Below, in pieces: positions 54,923 to 63,358 of a stretch of 64,000 nucleotides of DNA. Below the pieces are notes generated by a model, which did no database searches, had not been told where the DNA came from, and worked only from the letters and a program-made list of their open reading frames with translations. Made by a program: the position numbers and the translations under genes. Source of the stretch: Stigmatella aurantiaca DW4/3-1 (GTDB taxonomy: Bacteria > Myxococcota > Myxococcia > Myxococcales > Myxococcaceae); the NCBI RefSeq assembly GCF_000165485.1, contig NC_014623.1, positions 6,280,893 through 6,344,892 on the forward strand. Direction: 5' to 3'. Positions within the stretch are counted from its first letter, which is position 1; every line of letters starts with the position of its first letter.

Positions 54923-55999
54923 ATGATCTCCCTTCGTCTGCTGGTCCTTGGACTCGCCGCGGCTTCGCCCGCGGCCCCCCCCTCCACGGCCGAGCAGCTT
55001 CACGCGGTGTGTCAAACCCATGCCCTGGAGCCCAGCAACCCCTGGGCCCTCGCCCACGGCATCACCCTGGAGGGCCGTGACGTGCGCGCTCGCGACGGGC
55101 GCCGCGCCGTGGACGTCATCGTCTCGGACTTCCTGCGCCGGGACGAAGCCCCGGGAGGCCGAGGGCTGTACTTCGAGTCCTTCACCGCCCAAGGCCACCC
55201 CGTGCAACCCCACCCCGCCCTCCTGGAGAAGACGCTGGTGCTGGCCGGGGTCCCGCTGGGCCGGACGTTCCGGACGGAGGCGGGCCCGGTGACGCTGAAG
55301 CGGTTGATGGAGGCGCTCCAGCGGAACTTCCACCCCACCCTTGCCTCCTCCCCGGAGGGCGCATGGGCACTGGATGCGCTGGGCCATGTCCTCACGCCCG
55401 GGGCCACGTTCCGGAACGGCACGGGCGAGACGGTGCGCTTCGACGCGGTGATGGACGAGGCGCTCGTCACCCTGGAGCGGGAGCAGTCGGAGCTGGCCGA
55501 GGGAATGAAGGCAGGGCTGCCCCAGGTGCCCAAGCGCAAGCAGGGCATCTACGCGCACCCGTGTGGAGGGCTGCACTTCTTCCAAGCGGTGGCGAGTTGG
55601 GCGCGCCACCCCGCCGTGCGCCAGGCGTGGGGAGGACGGCTGGAGGTCCAGGTGGATGTACTCCTCTACCGGCTGGGCTCGGAGGCCCGTCAGTACGAGG
55701 CCGCGCTGGCCGCGGCGCCCCAGCACCGGTTGGCGCTCCTCTCCCAATCGCTCAAGTTCTACGGCCACTTTCTGGAGACGCTCGGGCGCTACCGGAAGGA
55801 GAACGGCTGGCGCCCCTCCCCCTCTCAGCAACAGACCGTGGTGCGAGCCCGCCAGTTGCTGGAGGCCACGGTCCGCAGGCTCGGCGAGGCCCAGGCCTTT
55901 CAGCGGATGCCCGTGCTGGCGAAGGAAGAGCCTCAGCTCTTCTGGGATCTGCTCGGAGACTCCTGCCATGCGGCGCATGGCCTCGACCTCTGGAAGTAA
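54923..55999 (+). CDS. Exported hypothetical protein
   Basis: 358 residues. A signal-like N-terminus (MISLRLLVLGLAAASPAAPPSTA) suggests export. The rest is mixed alpha/beta with no motif I recognise; HAVCQTHAL, QGIYAHPCGGLHFFQAV and GDSCHAAHG give a few Cys and His that could bind metal. Codon bias supports coding. It is divergent from the acyl-CoA dehydrogenase and convergent with the fatty acyl-AMP ligase gene (9 bases between stops). Confidence 0.75.
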   Translation: MISLRLLVLGLAAASPAAPPSTAEQLHAVCQTHALEPSNPWALAHGITLEGRDVRARDGRRAVDVIVSDFLRRDEAPGGRGLYFESFTAQGHPVQPHPALLEKTLVLAGVPLGRTFRTEAGPVTLKRLMEALQRNFHPTLASSPEGAWALDALGHVLTPGATFRNGTGETVRFDAVMDEALVTLEREQSELAEGMKAGLPQVPKRKQGIYAHPCGGLHFFQAVASWARHPAVRQAWGGRLEVQVDVLLYRLGSEARQYEAALAAAPQHRLALLSQSLKFYGHFLETLGRYRKENGWRPSPSQQQTVVRARQLLEATVRRLGEAQAFQRMPVLAKEEPQLFWDLLGDSCHAAHGLDLWK

Positions 56000-56008
56000 T
56001 CCGAAGGC

Positions 56009-57760
56009 TCAGGAGGGCGGACGGGGCCACACCCCCGCGACGAGGCGATCCTTCCCCTGGCGCAGCCACGCGACCCAGGACTGGAGCCACCGCTCCCCAC
56101 GCTGCCGCGCCCCGAGCACCGAGCCCAGGACGAGCCTCCGAGCCCGATGCTTCAGCAGGTCCACGCGCAGATCCCGGGAGGTGGCCACGCGGATGTGTCC
56201 CTGCTCGTAGGCCTCGGTGATGGCCCTGCGCTGGAGCTTGCCGCTGCTCGTCTTGGGAAGCTGCCCATAGCGGATGAACAGCACGTCCTCCAACGCCACG
56301 GTGACGCCCATCGCCTCCAGAATCGCGGCGGCCACCTGACGCTGGCCCACGGACCTGTCCTCCAGCACCTCCGGGCCGTTCACTTCGGCGAGCACCACCA
56401 CGCGCCCCTGGGCCTGGATGACCGCCGATCTGCCGGACCGGATGAACGCGAGGCGCTCGACGGCTTGCTCGAAGTCACTGGAGAAGTAGCTCTGGCCGTT
56501 GATCTTGATCCGGTCATTGAGGCGGCCCGTGATGAACAGCTCCCCATCCTGCATGAAGCCCAGATCGCCCGTGGGGTAGAAACCCTCCTCGCCGCGCAGG
56601 GGGCGCTCGTCCGCGTAGTACGCCTGTGCCAGGCTCCCGCTTCGCAGTTCGATCTGGCCCAGCTCGCGCTCCCCGCTGACGCGGCCTTCTTCGGTCCGCA
56701 ACCTCACCTCGAACTCGCTCAGGGGATACCCCACGGAGATGGCCGGTTGTCCGTGAGGGCCCGTGACGACCCGCCACCCCTCCTCCCCCACGCACGAGAC
56801 CATCAGCACCACCTCGGCCATGCCGTAGCAGGGCTTGATCGCCTCTCGCCGCAAGCCCTGGGGGGCAAGCAGCACCGTGAAGCGCTCCAGGTTGGCGATG
56901 TTGATGGGCTCGCTGCCCAAATAGACGGTCCGCAGCGCCGACAGATCCAGCTCTCGCAGTTCCTCCGCCCCGAGTCCGTTCAAGATCTTCAGCGTGTAAT
57001 CGATCGCGAAGTTCGGAATGACGGCCAGGGTGCCGCGGTGCTCCGACAGGAACTCCAGCCAGCCCATCGGATCCATGAGGAAACTCATGGGCTGGGTGAG
57101 GAGGCTGTCGCAGTGCCCGTACATGCACGCCAGCATCCCGCCCACCAACCCCATGTCGTGGTACAGCGGCAGCCAGCTCACGCACCGATCCTGGGCGCAC
57201 AGCGCTCCCTGGTTCTGGATCATCCGCAGGTTGGCGTGGAGGTTGCGCCAGGTGATGGGCACCCCCTTCGGAAAGGCCGTCGAGCCCGAGGAAAACTGCA
57301 CGAACGCCAGCGCGTCCTCCTCGGGCACCCGCGGGCGCGCTCCCGCGAGGCGGGCCCCCGCGGGCGGAAGCGGCACACGCACGAGGGCCAACTCCAGCGA
57401 GCGCACGCTTGGCACATCCAGGATGCGGTTCACCCCATGGCGTGAGGACAGACGCGACAGGAAATCCCGGTAGGCGCCCTTGGGCGTGCTGAGAATGTAG
57501 GGCTTCACCGAAAATGGCACCGCCCCCAGCGCCATCAGTCCGAAGAAGGAGAGGATGACGGCCTCGGACGTCTCGAACGGAAACAGGATCCGGTCCCCGG
57601 GCTGGATCCCCTGGGCGCGGAAGTGCTCCGCGCAGGCGGCGATCCGCTCGGGCATCGCCCGGTAGGCGAGGAACGAGCCGCGGTGGCCAAAATCCTCGAA
57701 GAGGTGCAGGCCCCGCTGGGGATCCGCCGCGGCGAGCCGCTCGAAGAGGGTATCGGACAT
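56009..57760 (-). CDS. Fatty acyl-AMP ligase (FAAL-like)
   Basis: 583 residues. ANL-superfamily adenylate-forming enzyme: A3 motif FVQFSSGSTAFPKGV, A4/A5 region VSWLPLYHDMGLVGG, the substrate segment MSFLMDPMGWLEFLSEHRGT, IKPCYGMAEVVLMVS, the hinge GELFITGRLNDRIKING, and catalytic Lys in LPKTSSGKLQRRA. YHDMGLVGG and PCYGMAEVVL are typical of FAALs, which make acyl-adenylates and pass them to an ACP rather than CoA. The C-terminal extension of about 45 residues is basic. It is the last gene of the operon with the thioesterase (15-base gap), diiron protein and ACP. The exact fatty acid is unknown; a CoA ligase is the alternative. Confidence 0.88.
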   Translation of the reverse strand: MSDTLFERLAAADPQRGLHLFEDFGHRGSFLAYRAMPERIAACAEHFRAQGIQPGDRILFPFETSEAVILSFFGLMALGAVPFSVKPYILSTPKGAYRDFLSRLSSRHGVNRILDVPSVRSLELALVRVPLPPAGARLAGARPRVPEEDALAFVQFSSGSTAFPKGVPITWRNLHANLRMIQNQGALCAQDRCVSWLPLYHDMGLVGGMLACMYGHCDSLLTQPMSFLMDPMGWLEFLSEHRGTLAVIPNFAIDYTLKILNGLGAEELRELDLSALRTVYLGSEPINIANLERFTVLLAPQGLRREAIKPCYGMAEVVLMVSCVGEEGWRVVTGPHGQPAISVGYPLSEFEVRLRTEEGRVSGERELGQIELRSGSLAQAYYADERPLRGEEGFYPTGDLGFMQDGELFITGRLNDRIKINGQSYFSSDFEQAVERLAFIRSGRSAVIQAQGRVVVLAEVNGPEVLEDRSVGQRQVAAAILEAMGVTVALEDVLFIRYGQLPKTSSGKLQRRAITEAYEQGHIRVATSRDLRVDLLKHRARRLVLGSVLGARQRGERWLQSWVAWLRQGKDRLVAGVWPRPPS

Positions 57761-57775
57761 GGGGCCTCGTGCTGC

Positions 57776-58204
57776 TCAGGGGGGACTGACACGTGACGCC
57801 TCCAGGAACTCCTGGAGCGAGCACAGGGAGCGGCTCTGCGCGTGGACGAAGGCCGCTTGCACGCGGGCCTCCACCGCCAGCCGTGTGCCGGCGTCGATGA
57901 GGATCTGCTGGTGGAAGCGGACCCGGTAGTGAAGCTCCTCCGGGTCGCGCAGCTCTTCTTCGTGGGGGAACTCCAAGCGGGTGTGGACCACCACCTCCTG
58001 CGGGGAGATCTCCTTGCGGTAGTCCACCTCGATCCGCAGGGTCAGCGCCACCACCTGCGCCACCTTGCGCAGCGCGTTGCGCTCCATCCATGCCCAGCGG
58101 CCCGCCTCCAGGTACTCCAGGGCGGTGGCGTTGTTCACATGGCCGAGGCTGTCCAGATCATTGGGCCGGACACGCAACGTCAGCACGGACTCTTCGAAGC
58201 GCAC
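57776..58204 (-). CDS. Hotdog-fold acyl thioesterase (4HBT-like)
   Basis: 142 residues with the hotdog pattern: RVRPNDLDSLGHVNNATALEYLEAGR carries the Asp catalytic motif (DSLGHVNN) of the 4-hydroxybenzoyl-CoA thioesterase/FatA-like group, then a central helix and the sheet ending FHQQILIDAGTRLAVEARVQAAFV. It probably releases the acyl product from ACP or CoA. It starts 3 bases after the diiron gene and ends 15 bases before the FAAL gene. Confidence 0.88.
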   Translation of the reverse strand: MRFEESVLTLRVRPNDLDSLGHVNNATALEYLEAGRWAWMERNALRKVAQVVALTLRIEVDYRKEISPQEVVVHTRLEFPHEEELRDPEELHYRVRFHQQILIDAGTRLAVEARVQAAFVHAQSRSLCSLQEFLEASRVSPP

Positions 58205-58207
58205 GGC

Positions 58208-59206
58208 TCAACACCCGACCAGGTCCATCCAGTAGTCCTCCACCTCCTCGGCGGAGGCGCACGCCACCCCGGTGATGCGCCGGAGCGAGTGCAGGATGAG
58301 CGACCGCTTGCGATCCAGCGCCTCGGGCGCCGCGGCCGTCCGGCCCGCTTCGTTCTCGAGGTGATCCCACCAGTTGATGTGGGTCCCCCGGTCCTCCACG
58401 TGCTCGCGCGCGCTGCCGTAAAGCTCGCCCTCTTCGCGCAGGAAGAAGTGCGCCACGGCGAAGGCTTCCTTGGCGGGGTAGGCCCCGCTGTCCACCAGCG
58501 CCTTGGCGAACGAGATGAAGTACTGCATGTGCTGCACTTCATCGGCCCCCACGTGCTTGAACAACGCCTTCAGGCCGGGGTCGGTTACCTGCCGCATGTA
58601 CTGGCCATAGTTGACCGAGGCGATGCTCTCGGAGAACGCCAGCATCGTCACCGTGCGCAGCAGGTCATCGTCCGGGAACACCTTGCGGTACTCGATGACC
58701 GCGTCATCGCTGAGTGGCTCGAAGCCCGCGCGCATGGCCAACTGCGTGAAGCTGGTCTCGTGGTGCGCCTCCTCCTCGTTCCAGTAGCGGCTCCAGGTGC
58801 CGAGCGCCTGGATGATGGAGGCCACCACGTTGTCCTGACCTACCCAGCGCCGACACTCCTTGTCGGCCAGCCGCGCCATGCGGTCCGCGCTCGGCTTGGC
58901 GGTCATCTCCGCCTTCCCGGCGCTCCAGACCACGAACCGGTCCCTCTCGGTGAGCTGCTCCAGGCGGACGGAGTCCACCAGCGCGGTGGCGCTCCAGCGG
59001 CGCGCCTCGTGCAGCCGGTGTTGATCCCAGGTGATGTCCACCAGGCGCCGGCCCTCCTCCTTGAAGGCCCGGTAGAGATCCACCACCACCGTGGGCCGCC
59101 GGGGCGGCTCCAGCTCCGCGGGGCTCTCCACCAGCCCCGACATGCGCACCAGCGCGTCTTCCAGCAATGCGGGTTTCACGAGCCCGTGCTCACGGACGGC
59201 GGCCAT
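58208..59206 (-). CDS. Soluble diiron acyl-ACP desaturase-like protein
   Basis: 332 residues from ATG 59206, overlapping the ACP stop by one base (TGATG). A four-helix diiron site is visible: Glu100, Glu145-x2-His148 in WNEEEAHHETS, Glu193 in FSESIASVNYG, Glu223-x2-His226 in GADEVQHMQYF. This matches the ligand set of plant and bacterial acyl-ACP desaturases (Glu, ExxH, Glu, ExxH) and the helix spacing is near that of the stearoyl-ACP delta-9 enzyme. Relatives such as AurF and other ferritin-like oxygenases act on carrier-bound or aromatic substrates, so hydroxylation is also possible. It is placed between the ACP and thioesterase genes. Confidence 0.85.
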   Translation of the reverse strand: MAAVREHGLVKPALLEDALVRMSGLVESPAELEPPRRPTVVVDLYRAFKEEGRRLVDITWDQHRLHEARRWSATALVDSVRLEQLTERDRFVVWSAGKAEMTAKPSADRMARLADKECRRWVGQDNVVASIIQALGTWSRYWNEEEAHHETSFTQLAMRAGFEPLSDDAVIEYRKVFPDDDLLRTVTMLAFSESIASVNYGQYMRQVTDPGLKALFKHVGADEVQHMQYFISFAKALVDSGAYPAKEAFAVAHFFLREEGELYGSAREHVEDRGTHINWWDHLENEAGRTAAAPEALDRKRSLILHSLRRITGVACASAEEVEDYWMDLVGC

Positions 59207-59496
59207 CAAACCGGCCTCCCTTGCTGGCACTCCCGGACAAAGAGATCCACAACCTGGGAGATAGGGGTATCCAGAGAAAGCGCCGGAAGCCGGACGCGAA
59301 TCGCATACTGTTTGCGCAAGGCATTGGAGGACTTGGCGAACGCTTCCATCAAGTCCACGCTGTTGGTCATCCGGTCCGAGCGCGCGATGACCTCCGCCAA
59401 CGTGAGGTCCGCGCCGAACAGCTCCTCGGCGTTCAACCCCACGTTCTCGCAGAACTTCTGACAGATGAAGTCCTTCAATTCGCCGACGTCAGCCAT
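59206..59496 (-). CDS. Acyl carrier protein of the FAAL operon
   Basis: 96 residues with ribosome site GGGAGGTC nine bases upstream. It is an ACP with phosphopantetheine site Ser46 in RMTNSVDLMEAF (normally DSLD; Asn instead of Asp). The tail is longer than in AcpP and ends IAIRVRLPALSLDTPISQVVDLFVREC-like. It is not near fabF or fabD, so it is a dedicated carrier for the FAAL/desaturase/thioesterase genes that follow. Translation of the next gene is coupled through TGATG. Confidence 0.88.
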   Translation of the reverse strand: MADVGELKDFICQKFCENVGLNAEELFGADLTLAEVIARSDRMTNSVDLMEAFAKSSNALRKQYAIRVRLPALSLDTPISQVVDLFVRECQQGRPV

Positions 59497-59563
59497 CCGA
59501 TTGACCTCCCTGGCGTTGCCGGGCGACAGAATTACCGCCCCGCTATATTGATTCAGCCAGTTT

Positions 59564-59611
59564 GAAAACCTCCGCCAAGGGCTACCTGGTCCGTAGGCTC
59601 AGGAGGTTTTC
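59564..59611 (-). terminator. Intrinsic-type terminator after the CaiB-family gene
   Basis: GAAAACCTCC (59564-59573) pairs perfectly with GGAGGTTTTC (59602-59611), a 10-bp stem with a 28-base loop that itself has a CTAC/GTAG pair. It starts nine bases after the CaiB-family stop and, read on the minus strand, ends in GGAGGTTTTC with its U-tract. It separates that gene from the ACP operon. Confidence 0.7.
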
Positions 59612-59619
59612 TCAATTCC

Positions 59620-60831
59620 TTATGAAACATCTTCGGAATCATTGGAGACAACTGGAATAGTGATTTTTAGACGCAGCAGCTCGTCCGCGCTGAAACCGGC
59701 CTCGGTGAGGATCTCCCGGGAGTGCTGGCCGAGCTCCGGCGGGGGCCGCAACGGCGTGGGGCCCATCCGCAAGGGGGTCAACAGGTGGGTCACCCTGCGC
59801 CCACGCTGCGCGTCATTGGCCTCCACGAAGAGTCCGCGGGCCTGGAGCTGCGGGTCCTTCCATACCTCATCCCCCTCGAGGACCGGCTCGATGCACAGGT
59901 CCGTGCCCGCGAAGCGCTCCTGCCAGTAGGCCAGGGGGTGCTCGGCGAAGAGCCGCGCCAGTTCCGCCTTCACGCGCGCGCCCGCCTCCGCCGTGTCGTA
60001 GCCGTCCGCGAAGAGGTCCATGCGCCCCAGCCGCTCGCACAGGCCCGAGAAGAACTTGGGCTCCAGCGCGCCCACGGCCAGCCACCGGTCATCCTGGGTG
60101 CGGTAGAGGCCGTAGCACGCGTAGCCGCCGTTGAGCGCCTCGCGCCCGCGCTGGAGCGGCGCGCCTTGCTCGCCCTGGATGAGCCGGGCCGCCAGGTGCA
60201 TGTGCAGGAAGGCCAGCGTCCCATCCGTCATGGAGACATCGACGAGGCGCCCGCGCCCGGTGCGCTCGCGCTCATGGAGCGCCGCGAGAATGCCCACCAG
60301 CGCGAAGAGGCTCCCGCCGCCGATGTCCCCCATCTGCACGCCCGGAAAGGCCGGCGCCCCGCCCGCGGCCCCGCCGTACGCGAGCACCCCGGCGCGCGCC
60401 GCGTAGTTGAGATCATGCCCCGCCTTGAGCCGGTCCGGCCCCGTCTGGCCGTACCCGGAGATGGCGCAATAGATGAGGCGCGGGTTCTCCGCCCGGAGCA
60501 CACCCTCGCCCAGGCCCAGCTTGTCCATGACGCCGGGGCGGAAGCTCTCCACCAGCACGTCGTAGCCGCGCACCAGCCGCTTGAGCGCCTCGCGCCCCTC
60601 GGGGGACTTCAGATCGAGCGTCAACGAGCGCTTGTTGCGGTTGAGCCCGTAGAACAGCGCGCTCTCGCCCTCGCGAAAGGGGGGCATCTGCCGGATGTAG
60701 TCTCCCCCCTGGGGCTCCTCCACCTTGTCCACGGTGGCGCCCAGGTCCGCGAGGACGAGCGTGGCGTAGGGGCCCGGCAACAGCCGCGAGAGATCCAACA
60801 CCTTGAGGCCAGAAAGGGGGAGCGTGTCCAT
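59620..60831 (-). CDS. CaiB/BaiF-family CoA transferase (racemase-like)
   Basis: 403 residues. Family III CoA transferase/alpha-methylacyl-CoA racemase fold: LSRLLPGPYATLVLADLGATV, DLKSPEGREALKRLV, VESFRPGVMDKLGLG, GYGQTGPDRLKAGHDLNYAARAG and DVSMTDGTLAFLHMHLAARL. The Asp of GHDLNY is the site expected for racemases or for the aspartyl-CoA intermediate of transferases. It may act on 2-methyl branched acyl-CoA, which myxobacteria make in quantity. It is separated from the ACP operon by a terminator and preceded by the SCP2 gene 111 bases upstream. Confidence 0.9.
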   Translation of the reverse strand: MDTLPLSGLKVLDLSRLLPGPYATLVLADLGATVDKVEEPQGGDYIRQMPPFREGESALFYGLNRNKRSLTLDLKSPEGREALKRLVRGYDVLVESFRPGVMDKLGLGEGVLRAENPRLIYCAISGYGQTGPDRLKAGHDLNYAARAGVLAYGGAAGGAPAFPGVQMGDIGGGSLFALVGILAALHERERTGRGRLVDVSMTDGTLAFLHMHLAARLIQGEQGAPLQRGREALNGGYACYGLYRTQDDRWLAVGALEPKFFSGLCERLGRMDLFADGYDTAEAGARVKAELARLFAEHPLAYWQERFAGTDLCIEPVLEGDEVWKDPQLQARGLFVEANDAQRGRRVTHLLTPLRMGPTPLRPPPELGQHSREILTEAGFSADELLRLKITIPVVSNDSEDVS

Positions 60832-60942
60832 GTGGATCCGGGAGGAGAGAAGACGGCAACGGCGCGGCTCCCAGGAGGGAGGACGCGCCGTTTCAGCCGG
60901 GCGCGCCCCCTTCAGGAGCGCACCGGAGCGCCACGAAGGGCG

Positions 60943-61269
60943 TTACGCCAGCAGCTTGGCCAGCTTCATCGCCAGCCCCATGTCCATGGGCTTGAACTTG
61001 AGCTTGCCCTGCATGGCGGCCATCTGCGCGTTGAGCTTCTTCTCGATGATCTTCACGAAGTCGTCGCTGCTCACGGTGATGGTCATCTTCGACTCACCAT
61101 CGATCCCCTTGGCAACCCAGTCCGAGTCCTTCGTGAGGTCCACCGTCCAGGTGCCGCCCCCCTCCCCCGTGATGTTGAAGTGGATGATCGCGTTGATGTC
61201 CTTGCCCAACTCCGGCTTTGCCTTCAGCCGGTTGGGGAGGTCCGTCTCGAGGAATTGCGCCGCCGTCAT
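60943..61269 (-). CDS. SCP2 sterol-binding domain protein
   Basis: 108 residues from ATG 61269 with CAGGAGA nine bases upstream; the longer frame to 61308 has no site. A full SCP2 lipid-carrier domain: LPNRLKAKPELGKDINAIIHF, GGGTWTVDLTKDSDWV, MTITVSSDDFVKIIEKKLNAQMAAMQGKLK, ending FKPMDMGLAMKLAKLLA. SCP2 proteins carry acyl chains or isoprenoids; here it is near acyl-CoA enzymes on the same strand. The phosphoserine-rich C-terminus seen in eukaryotes is absent. Confidence 0.92.
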   Translation of the reverse strand: MTAAQFLETDLPNRLKAKPELGKDINAIIHFNITGEGGGTWTVDLTKDSDWVAKGIDGESKMTITVSSDDFVKIIEKKLNAQMAAMQGKLKFKPMDMGLAMKLAKLLA

Positions 61270-61340
61270 CGGTCCGTCTCCTGTCAAATTGACTGGTGAG
61301 TCAATCACAGGTGGACCGTAATGTTCTGCCCCCTACCGGG

Positions 61341-61769
61341 TCAAGCACGAGGAAGGTGGGAGGAGATCGCCTTGGAGGCCGGATCGAGCGCGCGGCGGAC
61401 CATGTCGAGCAGATCATTGAGCTCGAAGGGCTTGGCCAGGTGTCCGACGGCGCCGATGTCCACGGCCTTGGAGCCCACGTTGCGGTCCGCGCTCAGCACG
61501 ATGAGCGGGATGCTGGAGATGGCGGGCGGACGCTGGCGCATGCGCTGGGCGAACTCCCACCCATCCATCACCGGCATCATCAGGTCCAGCAGGATGAGCT
61601 GAGGCGGGTCGGGCTCCAGGCGATCCAACGCCTCCTTGCCATTGCGAGCCCGGCGGATCTCGAACCCCTCGGCCTCGAGAATCTCCGAGAGGGCCTCCAG
61701 GATGTCCGGATCGTCATCCACCACCAGGATGACGGTGGAACCACTGCTGTGTGAGATTGAAGAAGCCAG
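61341..61769 (-). CDS. Single-domain response regulator with unusual start
   Basis: A CheY-type receiver of about 127-143 residues: acidic pocket VVDDDPDI, phosphoacceptor in LILLDLMMPVMDG, Thr/Ser in VLSADRNV and Lys in HLAKPFE. The usual start is a problem: the first GTG (61724) falls inside the first beta strand (ILVVDDD). The only good ribosome site, GGGAG (61780-61776), is six bases before an in-frame CTG at 61769 (and three before ATT). The coordinates here use CTG. The histidine kinase is divergent, so the pair may work together. No output domain is present. Confidence 0.8.
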   Translation of the reverse strand: MASSISHSSGSTVILVVDDDPDILEALSEILEAEGFEIRRARNGKEALDRLEPDPPQLILLDLMMPVMDGWEFAQRMRQRPPAISSIPLIVLSADRNVGSKAVDIGAVGHLAKPFELNDLLDMVRRALDPASKAISSHLPRA

Positions 61770-61855
61770 AATCTTCTCCCGGGGGGACGCCCTTTCAGAT
61801 TTTCTACCAATCCAGTCCAGAGGGGCTCAATAAAATCGAGTCTGTCCCCACGGCC

Positions 61856-61871
61856 GGGCAGGCACGTTGCA
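61856..61871 (+). promoter_or_regulatory. Sigma-54-like promoter for the histidine kinase gene
   Basis: GGGCAGGCACGTTGCA: a GG at 61857-61858 and GC at 61869-61870 separated by ten bases, the -24/-12 spacing of sigma-54 promoters (consensus TGGCACG-N4-TTGCW). The -12 box TTGCA is good, the -24 box is weak. It lies about 60 bases before the start of the kinase gene. Confidence 0.35.
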
Positions 61872-61931
61872 AAACCGACAGTCGCTGCCCACCCTTTCCC
61901 GAGATTCGTTGAACCGCGCTCGGGAGGCGAG

Positions 61932-62948
61932 ATGGGTCAGAGGGACCAAGGAGTGGAAGATAGGGCGCGGCAACCCCCTGGGCTCGTGCTGATTCCACGC
62001 CAAGGCGCCCCTCGGCTGCTGGGCCGGCTGCTGCTGGAGCACCTGGAGCTGGAGGCCCTTCCGCCCTTCATCGAATCGGCGAGCGATTTGATGGCGGCGG
62101 CCGGTTTCCAGCCCCGTCCGGGCGTGGCGAACTGCTGGGAGCGGGAGGGGCGAGAGCTCGGGGTGGCCGAAGAGGTGCTGGAGGACGGGACGCGGTGGAT
62201 CGCCACCTGGCTCGTCGGGGAGAAGGCTCCAGAGGTGACGCACGAGCGGGTGCGCTACCTGTCCTTGGCCTCGCACGATTTGCGAGGCGCATTGGCCAAC
62301 ATCCGCTCCTACGCGGCCCTGCTCCTCAACGGCCGCATTGCCCTGGAGCCCAAAGTCCACCGGGGCATGGAGACCATCCTGCGCAACGCGGATCGGGCCC
62401 TGGCCTTCTCCCAGGACTTCTTCGACGCCAGCCGGGCGGATCTGAACGCGTTGGCCTTCGAGCAAGAGCCGCAAGCGCTCGAACCCTTGCTTGCCACCGC
62501 GGTCGAGCGGCACCAGCCGGCGGCCCGGGTGGCCGGGGTGACGCTGGAGTTGGAGGCGCCCCTGGCCTTGCCCCTGGTGAACATCGACGGGGGGCGCATC
62601 CAGCACGCCGTGGAGGCCTTCGTGCTGAATCAGCTGGGCCGGGCCCAGGCCGGGGAGCGGATCCTCGTGCGGGCCGTGCCCGGACACTCGGGGATCCGCA
62701 TCGAGGTGCAGCGCGAGGGCAAGCCCCTGTCCGAGGAAGAGGCGGAGCAGGTGTTCCAGCGGGAGGAGCGCGCCTTCCGGGAGAAAAAGCTGGAGGACGC
62801 ACTGCGCGTCCACCTGGCCCTCCAGGAGGTCGAGGTCCACGGCGGCCGTGTGGGGGTGGAGACCGGCCCGGGCAGCACCACGCTGTTCCTCTCGCTCCCG
62901 GGCACGCTTTCCCGGGAACTCGCCGGCACAGCGGCCTTGCATTCTTGA
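61932..62948 (+). CDS. Histidine kinase with degenerate ATPase domain
   Basis: 338 residues, soluble. A short N-terminal sensor of about 100 residues precedes the HisKA helix pair with His115 in YLSLASHDLRGALANIRS. The ATPase part is poorly conserved: the N-box is only LNQLGRAQAG (no clear Asn-x-x-x-Asn), and G-boxes are hard to find, though VGVETGPGSTTLFLSLP resembles the G2/end strand. It may act mainly as a phosphatase or phosphotransfer partner for the divergent response regulator. Ribosome site GAGGCGAG lies just before the ATG. Confidence 0.8.
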   Translation: MGQRDQGVEDRARQPPGLVLIPRQGAPRLLGRLLLEHLELEALPPFIESASDLMAAAGFQPRPGVANCWEREGRELGVAEEVLEDGTRWIATWLVGEKAPEVTHERVRYLSLASHDLRGALANIRSYAALLLNGRIALEPKVHRGMETILRNADRALAFSQDFFDASRADLNALAFEQEPQALEPLLATAVERHQPAARVAGVTLELEAPLALPLVNIDGGRIQHAVEAFVLNQLGRAQAGERILVRAVPGHSGIRIEVQREGKPLSEEEAEQVFQREERAFREKKLEDALRVHLALQEVEVHGGRVGVETGPGSTTLFLSLPGTLSRELAGTAALHS

Positions 62949-63023
62949 GGGGCTCCTCAGTTCACTGGCGGGGCACGGGCCAGACCGGTATGCTCCGCCC
63001 GCTGACTTCCGAGGAGTGGTGCG

Positions 63024-63263
63024 ATGGGTCTCAAGATGTCGGAAATCCTGCTGATTATGGGCGTGCTGCTGCTCCTGTTCGGAGCGTCGCGGCTGCCACA
63101 GCTCGGCTCGTCTCTGGGCAGCGCCATCCGCAACTTCAAGCGCGGCTTCGGGGGCGAGGGAGAGTCCGCCGCCGAGGAGAAGAAGCCGCAGAACGGGGCG
63201 CTCGCCAGCACCACCACGGTGGAGCAGAACCCCTCGGCCAAGACGCCCAGCCACCAAGGCTGA
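63024..63263 (+). CDS. tatA: Twin-arginine translocase subunit TatA/E
   Basis: 79 residues with ribosome site GAGGAG eight bases upstream. A membrane helix at about 5-21 (MSEILLIMGVLLLLFGASRLP) with the TatA hinge FGASRLPQLG is followed by the amphipathic helix GSAIRNFKRGF and an acidic, disordered tail. TatA forms the pore for folded Tat substrates. No tatB or tatC is adjacent; in many myxobacteria they lie elsewhere. Confidence 0.93.
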   Translation: MGLKMSEILLIMGVLLLLFGASRLPQLGSSLGSAIRNFKRGFGGEGESAAEEKKPQNGALASTTTVEQNPSAKTPSHQG

Positions 63264-63358
63264 GCGCCTTCTTCCCGCCCGCGTGAGCCACGCCCGTCCC
63301 GCCCCGCGCACCGCGAGGCAGGCCGGGCGTCTTCGTTGAACGGGTGTCCCGGGAGCGC

